In this document: one piece after another, positions 18,519 to 25,064 of the stretch
How positions within the stretch are numbered: the first letter of the stretch is position 1
Layout: every line of letters starts with the position of its first letter
Assembly (NCBI RefSeq): GCF_031157275.1
Contig: NZ_JAVIFW010000003.1
Span: 186,001 to 250,000, forward strand
DNA: 64,000 bases
DNA from: Streptomyces sp. LHD-70
GTDB taxonomy: Bacteria; Actinomycetota; Actinomycetes; Streptomycetales; Streptomycetaceae
Reading direction: 5' to 3'
Notes under the pieces: model-generated
Seen by the model: the letters and a program-made list of their open reading frames with translations, nothing else
What the model was told of the DNA's origin: nothing
The model's database searches: none
Made by a program: the position numbers and the translations under genes

Positions 18519-19357
18519 CGGCCCGCTCCGTAGCGGTGCACGGTGCCCGGCCCGCCGTCCAGCCAGAAGAACGGGTACGGCTCGGCGCAGACCGCGCTCA
18601 CACCGGAGCCGATCAGCCGGGGGAGTACCGCGCTCCCGGTCTGCGCGAACATCACGAGCTGCCTGCCGTGCCGCCGCGCATGCTCCCGCAGCGGCTCGAA
18701 ACTGCCGTTGCCGAGCGTCATCCCGGACGCGAGCACCACGTCACAGCCCTCCAACTCGGCGAGCGCGTCCGTCCGTACGGGCTCGCCCCACTCGGTCGTA
18801 CCGCCCTTCAGATCACACGGCACATACGCGAGACCGCGCGCCCGCAGCGCTTCGAGCAGCGAGTTGACGACGCCCACCACGAGCACGGTCGCCCCCGGCT
18901 CGGCGTCGATCAGCTCCACCACACCCCGCGCCCGAGCCCGCGACTTCTCCAGCGAGCTCCCGGCGGGCAGGGCGAGGGGCCGCGCGCCGCTCCCGGGACC
19001 GTGCGGCCATGCCCGCATCAGATACGCGTCGAGCGCCGCCACCCGCACCGAAAGGCTCGGGTGGCCGAGGAGTTGGGCGATGTCCGCACCCACACACTCC
19101 TCCACCGCACCGTCGGCCAGCGTGCCCGGCTCGACCGCACAGGACCCGACGGCCTCGCCGAGGCGCAGGCTGAGCACCTCGTTGCGGTACCCGCCGCTGC
19201 GTCCCTCGTGGCGTACGGCCTGCCGCGTGGTGAACGCGACCGAGACCCGCTCGGCGCTCGGGTCGGGCCCGAACTCCCCGCGCAGCACGCCCGCGACCAG
19301 GTCGTCGTACGACGAGGCAGTGGACCGTATGCGGGGGACATGGGTGATCGTGCTCAT
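18515..19357 (-). CDS. Rossmann-like DUF364/DUF4213-type protein (putative heavy-metal chelation family)
   Basis: A 280-residue soluble protein. The N-terminal half (VSVAFTTRQAVRHEGRSGGY) precedes a Rossmann-like C-terminal domain with TVLVVGVVNSLLEALRARG, DVVLASGMTLGNGSFEPL and the ending EPYPFFWLDGGPGTVHRYG. This resembles the family annotated as putative heavy-metal chelation (DUF364). Its biochemical activity is not established. It is translationally coupled between the ATP-grasp and PLP genes, so it is probably an enzyme or carrier in the same pathway. Confidence 0.75.
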   Translation of the reverse strand: MSTITHVPRIRSTASSYDDLVAGVLRGEFGPDPSAERVSVAFTTRQAVRHEGRSGGYRNEVLSLRLGEAVGSCAVEPGTLADGAVEECVGADIAQLLGHPSLSVRVAALDAYLMRAWPHGPGSGARPLALPAGSSLEKSRARARGVVELIDAEPGATVLVVGVVNSLLEALRARGLAYVPCDLKGGTTEWGEPVRTDALAELEGCDVVLASGMTLGNGSFEPLREHARRHGRQLVMFAQTGSAVLPRLIGSGVSAVCAEPYPFFWLDGGPGTVHRYGAGR

Positions 19358-20613
19358 CGGGCGGCCTCCACCTTCGGGCAGAGCGCGGCGAGCAGCGCCT
19401 CGACGCGGCTCCGTGCGCCGGGCCCGTCCGCGTCACCGGCCATGACGTGCCCCAGGTACTCGTTGTTGCTGCCCGCGGCCTTCACGGCCTTGCCCGCCTC
19501 GGCGAGCTGAAGCCCCAACAGGCCCTCGGCACCCCGCACTTGCTCCGCCCCCTCGATCTCGGTCAGCGTCCCCGCCGCCTGCGGTACGAGGAAGCCGATC
19601 GCGGCGCTGCTCAGCCCGGTCGCCCTGCGTTCCAGGTCGGGTGCGCGGCCGAGCGCGACGTCCACCGCGGCCGCGGCGAGGTCGATGCCGGTGACGTGCC
19701 GGACGAGTTCGGTGATGCGGTTGCCCGCGGGCCGGGGGTTGACCTCCACGACGCGCGGTCCTGCGGCGGTCAGCTTGATCTCGGTGTGCGCCACGACCTC
19801 GTCGAGGCCGAGCGCCTTCAGGGCCGCGAAGGCCGTCTCCACGGCGGCCTCGGCGTCCGCCGCAGCGAGCGCCGCGGGGAACATGTGCCCCGTCTCGATG
19901 AACGCGGGCGCCCCGCCCACGCTCTTGTCGGTGACGCCGACGACGTGCGCGGATCCGCCGAACGACACGGTCTCGACGCTCACCTCCGGCCCGTCGAGCA
20001 GCTCCTCCAGGAGGACTACGGGGTCGCGGCGCTGGCCGCGGGCGTTGACCGGGAAGTCGGCGAGGGCGCGGTGGGCGCGGGCCAGCTCCGCCTCGTCGTC
20101 CACCCGGCGGACGAACATCCCCGCGCACAGGTCGACGGGCTTGAGCACCAGCGGAAAGCCGAGCTCACGCGCCGCGTCCGTGGCCTCGGCCAGGCTCCCG
20201 CACAGCGCGAACCGCGGCCCCGGCACCCCGGCGTCGGCCAGGACCCGGCGCGTCCTGTCCTTGCGGCAGGCGCTCTCGACGGACTCCGCCGTGGGGCCGG
20301 GAAGCCCGAGCCGGTCGGCGATCCGGGCGGCCGTGGGCAGGTAGTAGTCGCACGACGTGATCACCCCGTCGAAGCGCAGCGCGTCGTGGGCCCGCTCGAC
20401 GAAGGGCAGCAGCGCCTCGGTGTCGTTGGTCTCGGCGGTCAGCACATGGCGCGCTCCGAGCAGCGGGTGCGCGGTGCCCTCGGGGGCCGAGCGCAGGTAG
20501 TGGTGCAGCTCCCGTGTGAGGAACGTGAACTCGTGACCGGCCTCACGGACGGCCCGAGGCAGCAGTCTGCTCATCGATCCCACCCAGCTCTCGATCATCA
20601 GCAGATGTGCCAC
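19354..20613 (-). CDS. ATP-grasp ligase, first gene of the metallophore-like operon
   Basis: A 419-residue ATP-grasp enzyme resembling L-amino-acid ligases. After the N-terminal pre-ATP-grasp domain come the nucleotide-binding strand FPLVLKPVDLCAGMFVRRVD and the metal-binding ending AAGPRVVEVNPRPAGNRITE. Such enzymes join a carboxylate to an amine through an acyl-phosphate. The start is GTG 20613, with AAAAGGGGA upstream. It lies 92 bases downstream of the Zur/Fur-type box. Together with the PLP enzyme and epimerase it suggests an amino-acid-derived, peptide-like product. The actual substrates are unknown. Confidence 0.9.
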   Translation of the reverse strand: MAHLLMIESWVGSMSRLLPRAVREAGHEFTFLTRELHHYLRSAPEGTAHPLLGARHVLTAETNDTEALLPFVERAHDALRFDGVITSCDYYLPTAARIADRLGLPGPTAESVESACRKDRTRRVLADAGVPGPRFALCGSLAEATDAARELGFPLVLKPVDLCAGMFVRRVDDEAELARAHRALADFPVNARGQRRDPVVLLEELLDGPEVSVETVSFGGSAHVVGVTDKSVGGAPAFIETGHMFPAALAAADAEAAVETAFAALKALGLDEVVAHTEIKLTAAGPRVVEVNPRPAGNRITELVRHVTGIDLAAAAVDVALGRAPDLERRATGLSSAAIGFLVPQAAGTLTEIEGAEQVRGAEGLLGLQLAEAGKAVKAAGSNNEYLGHVMAGDADGPGARSRVEALLAALCPKVEAAR

Positions 20614-20704
20614 AACGTCCCCTTTTCACCGCGTGATTGAGCATGACGGCCCTCTGCGCGAGGGCACTCGACCGGCCCGTCGGCTTGACCGAGAGGGACC
20701 TTAT

Positions 20705-20724
20705 CGACAATCGTTTTCATTGTC
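20705..20724. promoter_or_regulatory. Zur/Fur-type box between divergent genes
   Basis: The 19-bp interrupted palindrome GACAATCGTTTTCATTGTC (20706-20724) has perfect 6-base arms around 7 bases. On the minus strand the 15-mer TGAAAACGATTGTCG matches 12 of 15 bases of the Streptomyces Zur box as I recall it (TGAAAATGATTTTCA). It stands out sharply as A+T-rich DNA in this G+C-rich context. It lies 92 bases before the ATP-grasp start and 54 bases before the divergent hydrolase start. It does not resemble the iron-regulator (DmdR/IdeR) box TTAGGTTAGGCTAACCTAA. Confidence 0.75.
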
Positions 20725-20778
20725 ATCTGCTGCTGCCGCCTCGGCGGCGCCCCCCCCCTTCCCGGAAACGCGAGACCC

Positions 20779-22287
20779 GTGCCCCCTGCCGTACGCCCCG
20801 GCCGCAGCGTGCTCTGCGCCGCCACCGCCCTCACCGCCGCCTTCGCCACCCTGGCTCCGGCACCACCGGCCCGAGCCGCTCAGGCCGCTCCCGCCCTCCG
20901 CTTCGGCGCCTGCCCGGACTCGGTCCCCGCGCCGCCCGCGCCCGACCGTGTCGAATGCGGCGCACTCGACGTGCCCCTCGACTGGAGCGAGCCGCACGGC
21001 AAGCGCATACGCATCGCCGTCTCCCGCGTCCCCGCCTCCGGCACACCCGCCGAACGGCGCGGCGCGCTGCTCGTCAACCCCGGCGGACCGGGCGGCTCCG
21101 GGCTCCCGTACGCGGTGACGAAGCGGGCGAAACTCCCCGAGAGCGTGCGCCGCGCGTACGACGTCATCGGATTCGACCCGCGCGGCACCGGGCACAGCGC
21201 CCCCGCCGACTGCGGCGCCATGGGCGGCCTCTTCGACAGCCCGGCCGCCGACCCGGTGCCGGTCGGCACGGCAGCCGAGACCGCGTACCTGGACTCCCTC
21301 GACCGCATGGCCGACGACTGCGCCGCCGGTGTCGGCGATGCCCTGCCGCACCTGTCGACCACCGCGACCGCCCGCGACATGGACGCCCTCCGCGCCGCGC
21401 TCGGCGAGCCGCGCACCCACTTCCTCGGCGTCTCCTACGGCAGCTACCTCGGCGCGGCCTACGCCCACCGATTCCCGCACCGCGTCGGCCGGATGGTGCT
21501 CGACAGCGTGGTCGGACCGTGGTCCTGGTACGACTTCGACGTCCGGCAGAGCCGCGAACTCCTGCGCCAGCGCGCGGTGTTCTTCACCTGGACCGCCCGG
21601 CACACCTCCCGCTTCGGCCTCGGCGGTGACGCGTCGGACGTGCGAGACGCCTACGAACGCACCCGCCGAGGGCTGGCGAAAAGTCCCCAACACGGCTTCG
21701 GCGCCGCCGAGTTCGACCGCGCCGTGTACCGCGCGCTCGGCCGCACCGAACGCTGGGAGCCGCTCGCCGACGGCATCCGCACCTATCTGCGGGACGGTGA
21801 CGTCAGCGGGCTGCGCCCCTCGGACCCGCACGACAGCCCCGAGTCACGCACCTTCGAGGCCGCCAACCGCACCGTGAAATGCGCCGACGGACCCGGCCCC
21901 ACGCCCGCCCGGATCCTCGCGGACATCCGCGCCACCCGCCGCGCCGACCCGCTGCCCGTGCTGACCGGCATGGAGGCCTCCACCTGCGCGTACTGGCACC
22001 ACGAGCCGGCCGCGCACACCCCGCTCGGCAGCCCCGAGGCCCCGCCCGCACTCCTCGTCGCCTCCGCACACGACCCCGTCACGCCGATCGAGGGCGCCCG
22101 CCGACTCGCCCACCGGCTCCCCGGATCGCGCCTGATCACCCTCCACGACGACTACTCGCACGGCGTGTTCGCCAGCCGCGGCAACGCCTGTGTGGACAAG
22201 GCGACGGCCGCGTACCTGGTCGACGGAACCGTGCCGGACAAGCCCGTGCACTGCACGGGACCGGGACTCCCCGAACCGACCCCTTGA
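20779..22287 (+). CDS. Secreted alpha/beta hydrolase (tripeptidyl aminopeptidase-like)
   Basis: A 502-residue exported hydrolase. The N-terminal signal peptide (SVLCAATALTAAFATLAPAP, ending about ARA) precedes VDVPLDWSEP-like and LLVNPGGPGGSG motifs, the oxyanion region of the S33/TAP family. The nucleophile Ser219 lies in GVSYGSYLG, Asp432 in ASAHDPVTP and His461 in YSHGVF. A Cys-rich C-terminal TAP-like domain follows. Start is GTG 20779 with only a weak ribosome binding site. It is divergent from the metallophore-like operon and shares its regulatory gap, so it may be zinc-regulated too. Otherwise it is a generic secreted exopeptidase. Confidence 0.9.
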   Translation: MPPAVRPGRSVLCAATALTAAFATLAPAPPARAAQAAPALRFGACPDSVPAPPAPDRVECGALDVPLDWSEPHGKRIRIAVSRVPASGTPAERRGALLVNPGGPGGSGLPYAVTKRAKLPESVRRAYDVIGFDPRGTGHSAPADCGAMGGLFDSPAADPVPVGTAAETAYLDSLDRMADDCAAGVGDALPHLSTTATARDMDALRAALGEPRTHFLGVSYGSYLGAAYAHRFPHRVGRMVLDSVVGPWSWYDFDVRQSRELLRQRAVFFTWTARHTSRFGLGGDASDVRDAYERTRRGLAKSPQHGFGAAEFDRAVYRALGRTERWEPLADGIRTYLRDGDVSGLRPSDPHDSPESRTFEAANRTVKCADGPGPTPARILADIRATRRADPLPVLTGMEASTCAYWHHEPAAHTPLGSPEAPPALLVASAHDPVTPIEGARRLAHRLPGSRLITLHDDYSHGVFASRGNACVDKATAAYLVDGTVPDKPVHCTGPGLPEPTP

Positions 22288-22342
22288 TTCCCCGAATCTC
22301 TGATCCCTTTCCAGCCCCGCCACGACGACCCGGAGACCTGCC

Positions 22343-22891
22343 ATGGGCCACCCCCTGCCCCCGACGTACACGATCCGCCCCGCCACCCCGGACGAACTGC
22401 CGGACGCGCGCCGACTGATGCTCGACACCTTCTACCGGGACTTCGGCTACGGCTACGTCCCCGCGTGGCACCGCGATGTCATCGACCTCGCCGAGACCTA
22501 TCTGGACGAGCCGCGCCACCTGCTCCTGGTCGCGCTGCACGAGGGGAACGTGGTGGCCACCACGGGCGTACGGTCCGCCGGGCCCGCCCACCCGCCGCAC
22601 CCCCAGTGGCTCGCCGAGCGCTACCCCTCCGGCACGACCGCACAGCTCGTCCGGGTCTACGTCCATCCGGAACACCGGCGGCACGGCCTCGCGCGGACGC
22701 TGGTGCGACAGGCCTGCGCGTTCGCCGCGACGACCCCCGGCTACGACTGCGTCTACCTGCACACCAACGTCAACGCCCCGGGCGCGGAAGGCTTCTGGCG
22801 CAGCCTGGCGAAGGAGGTCTTCGACGCCCGCACGACCGGCGAGCACGGCCCCGGGGTGGGGACGGTGCACTTCGAGATCCCGCTGCCGTAG
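22343..22891 (+). CDS. GNAT family N-acetyltransferase
   Basis: A 182-residue acetyltransferase. The acetyl-CoA pyrophosphate loop is seen in VRVYVHPEHRRHGLARTLV (about residues 105-123), followed by the family's beta-5 region YDCVYLHTNVNAPGAEGFW. It is 55 bases downstream of the hydrolase in the same direction. The substrate is unknown. Its TAG stop codon forms the first bases of the inverted repeat of the MITE-like element. Confidence 0.88.
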   Translation: MGHPLPPTYTIRPATPDELPDARRLMLDTFYRDFGYGYVPAWHRDVIDLAETYLDEPRHLLLVALHEGNVVATTGVRSAGPAHPPHPQWLAERYPSGTTAQLVRVYVHPEHRRHGLARTLVRQACAFAATTPGYDCVYLHTNVNAPGAEGFWRSLAKEVFDARTTGEHGPGVGTVHFEIPLP

Positions 22892-23125
22892 GCCCTGTCT
22901 TCAATCTCCCTCCCCCAGCTACCGCTGGGAGGTGCCCCCAGCCGCGCGGCGCCATGCACGCTCCCCCAGCCTCCGGCCGGGAGGTGCCCCCAGAGCAGGG
23001 GAGACCCCAATCGAGGGCCTGCGCCCGGCACGCCGAGAGCACGCACTGGGGTCCCCCCGGCCGAAGGCTGGGGGAGCCGCGGGGCCGCCCTTCGGGCGAC
23101 GACGGGAGATTGAAGACAGGGCCTA
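22889..23125. mobile_element. MITE-like element with 20-bp inverted ends flanked by TA
   Basis: GGCCCTGTCTTCAATCTCCC at 22891-22910 is repeated perfectly inverted at 23104-23123, with A/T and T/A pairs extending the match to 22 bases (22889-22910 / 23104-23125). The 237-bp body has no transposase gene and holds copies of a Streptomyces hairpin repeat (22960-22993 and a diverged one near 23049). TA next to both ends is compatible with a TA target duplication as in Tc1/mariner-IS630 or some IS5 elements. A parent element cannot be named from this window. Confidence 0.65.
22960..22993. repeat. Hairpin repeat, inverted copy of the 12505-12538 unit
   Basis: This 34-base unit is the exact reverse complement of 12505-12538. 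It begins GCTCCCCCAGCCTCCGGCCG and ends GGGAGGTGCCCCCAG. Confidence 0.85.
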
Positions 23126-23138
23126 GCGAGACGAGAGC

Positions 23139-23993
23139 TCAGCCCTTGCGGTAGAGGCTCGTGAGGAGTTCGACCGCCGCCTGCGTCGCCGGGTGCGCGT
23201 CGTCCCGGCACCAGGCGAGGCGTACGGCGATGGGTTCGGCGTCGCGCACCGGACGGTAGACGATGCCGCGGCGGGCGTACTGGTGGGCGGTCGCCTCCGC
23301 GGTCATGCCGACGCAGCGGCCGCTGGAGATCACCGTCAGCCAGTCGTCCACGTCGTGCGTGTCCTCGGTCCGGGGGCGGGCGCCCTGCGGCCAGAGTTCG
23401 GCGGTCGTGGTGCCCGTGCGCCGGTCGACGAGGATGGTGCGCCCTTCGAGGTCGGCGAGGCGGACCGAGCGGCGCCGGGCCAGCGGGTCGTCACCGGGCA
23501 GGGCGCACAGCCGCCGTTCCAGGCCGACGATCGCGGAGTCGAACCGCCGCTCCTCCAGTGGCCTGCGCACCACCGCAAGATCGCAGGCGCCCTCGGCAAG
23601 CCCCGCGGTCGCGGAGTTGACCCGGACCAGGCGCAGCTCCGTACCGGGATGGGCCTGGGCCCAGCGGCGCTGGAACGCGGCGGTGTGCTTGCCGAGCGCC
23701 GACCAGGCGTACCCGACCCGCAGGAGCGTATGGCCCGAAGTGGCCTCCTCGACCAGCGCCTCCGCCTCCCCGAGCACCCGCCGGGCCTGCGCCACCACCC
23801 GCAGTCCGGTCGCGGTCGGCGCCACCTCGCGGGAGGTGCGCCGGAGCAGCCGTACGCCCAGGGCGCGTTCGAGCGAAGCGAGCGTACGGGACACGGCCGC
23901 CTGGGAGACGCCGAGGGCGATGGCGGCGTCCGTGAAGCTGCCCTCGTCGACGATCGCGACGAGACAGCGCAGCTGCCGCAGTTCCAGATCCAT
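23139..23993 (-). CDS. LysR family transcriptional regulator
   Basis: A 284-residue regulator. The N-terminal winged helix (MDLELRQLRCLVAIVDEGSF, DAAIALGVSQAAVSRTLASL) is the LysR signature, and a periplasmic-binding-type effector domain follows from about residue 85. ATG 23993 is chosen over an upstream ATG because LysR proteins start right before the LRQLR block. It is divergent from an EamA-type exporter gene, a common LysR-target pair, so it probably controls that exporter and itself. Confidence 0.9.
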   Translation of the reverse strand: MDLELRQLRCLVAIVDEGSFTDAAIALGVSQAAVSRTLASLERALGVRLLRRTSREVAPTATGLRVVAQARRVLGEAEALVEEATSGHTLLRVGYAWSALGKHTAAFQRRWAQAHPGTELRLVRVNSATAGLAEGACDLAVVRRPLEERRFDSAIVGLERRLCALPGDDPLARRRSVRLADLEGRTILVDRRTGTTTAELWPQGARPRTEDTHDVDDWLTVISSGRCVGMTAEATAHQYARRGIVYRPVRDAEPIAVRLAWCRDDAHPATQAAVELLTSLYRKG

Positions 23994-23998
23994 AACCC

Positions 23999-24033
23999 CA
24001 TCGTATAGATGTCCCATGGCACGCATTTTGCGT
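23999..24033. promoter_or_regulatory. Palindromes in the LysR/EamA divergent gap
   Basis: CATCGTATAGATG (23999-24011) and ACGCATTTTGCGT (24021-24033, perfect 5-base arms) lie between the two start codons. Either could be part of a LysR operator; binding is inferred from position only. Confidence 0.4.
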
Positions 24034-24061
24034 ATGGCTGGAGCGGGCGCACGCTCGGCTC

Positions 24062-24955
24062 ATGAGCGTCACCCGAGCCTCCGAGTCCCCGGCCGTCCAC
24101 TCCGGGCCCGCGGCAACCGCCCCTGCCGGTGGGCGGATCGCCGGTGCGGCCGCGATGGCCGGCAGCGGGCTGTCCAACCAGACCGGTGCCGCCATCGGCT
24201 CGCTCGCCTTCCCCGCCCTCGGCCCGGTGGGCGTCGTGGCGGTACGGCAGTACGTCGCGGCCCTCGTCCTCTTCGCCGTCGGCAGACCGCGGTTGAGGTC
24301 CTACACCTGGGCGCAGTGGCGACCCATGCTGCTGCTCGCCGTGGTGTTCGGGACCATGAACCTCTCCCTCTACAGCGCCATCGACCGCATCGGCCTCGGC
24401 CTCGCCGTCACCCTGGAGTTCCTCGGCCCGCTCGCCGTCGCGCTGACCGCCGTGCGCCGCCGCGTGGACGCCTGCTGTGCGCTGATCGCCGCCGCGGGAG
24501 TCGTCGTCCTGATGCGGCCGCAGCCCTCCACCGACTACCTCGGCATGGCCCTCGGCCTGCTCGCCGCGGTCTGCTGGGCCTCGTACATCCTGCTCAACCG
24601 CACCGTCGGCAGCCGGGTGCCCGGGGCGCAGGGGAGTGCGGTCGCGGCCGGGGTCTCGGCGCTGATGTTCCTGCCGGTCGGGCTCGTCGTGGTGCTGCGG
24701 AACCCGCCGGGCCTCGCGGCCGTCGGCTTCGCCGTCACCGCGGGGGTGCTGTCGTCGGCGGTCCCGTACCTCGCCGACATGTGCACGCTGCGCCGGGTGC
24801 CCGCCCAGGCCTTCGGGCTGTTCATGAGCGTGAATCCCGTGCTGGCCGCCCTGGTCGGGTGGATCGGACTCGGACAAGGGCTCGGGTGGACGGAGTGGGC
24901 GAGCATCGGCGCGATCGTCGCCGCCAACAGCCTGAGCATGCTGACGCGGAGATGA
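24062..24955 (+). CDS. EamA/DMT family transporter (RhtA-like exporter)
   Basis: A 297-residue membrane protein with ten hydrophobic segments in two EamA halves. Landmarks are FGTMNLSLYSAIDRIGLGLAVTLEFLGPLAVAL in the first half and SSAVPYLADMCTLRRVPAQAFGLFMSVNPVLAALVGWI in the second, very like the threonine/homoserine exporter RhtA. It is divergent from the LysR gene, with 68 bases between start codons. The substrate is probably an amino acid or another small metabolite. Confidence 0.9.
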   Translation: MSVTRASESPAVHSGPAATAPAGGRIAGAAAMAGSGLSNQTGAAIGSLAFPALGPVGVVAVRQYVAALVLFAVGRPRLRSYTWAQWRPMLLLAVVFGTMNLSLYSAIDRIGLGLAVTLEFLGPLAVALTAVRRRVDACCALIAAAGVVVLMRPQPSTDYLGMALGLLAAVCWASYILLNRTVGSRVPGAQGSAVAAGVSALMFLPVGLVVVLRNPPGLAAVGFAVTAGVLSSAVPYLADMCTLRRVPAQAFGLFMSVNPVLAALVGWIGLGQGLGWTEWASIGAIVAANSLSMLTRR

Positions 24956-24982
24956 GCAGGCTCGGCGGCCGGGCTGTCCGCC

Positions 24983-25036
24983 GCGCAACGATGGCCCGCC
25001 GCGCAACGATGGCCCGTCGCCCAACGATGGCCCGCC
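24983..25036. repeat. 18-bp tandem repeat, three units
   Basis: Three head-to-tail units of GCGCAACGATGGCCCGCC (24983-25000, 25001-25018, 25019-25036) with single-base differences, lying 28 bases before the phosphatase start. Whether they act as an operator or are an accidental slippage product is not visible. Confidence 0.85.
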
Positions 25037-25064
25037 GCAACCGCGCGGTGGGAAAATCATCGTA

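Noticed and set aside
20706..20724. Iron regulator (DmdR/IdeR) box
   Set aside because: The palindrome lacks the TTAGGTTAGGCTAACCTAA pattern; Zur or Fur fits better.
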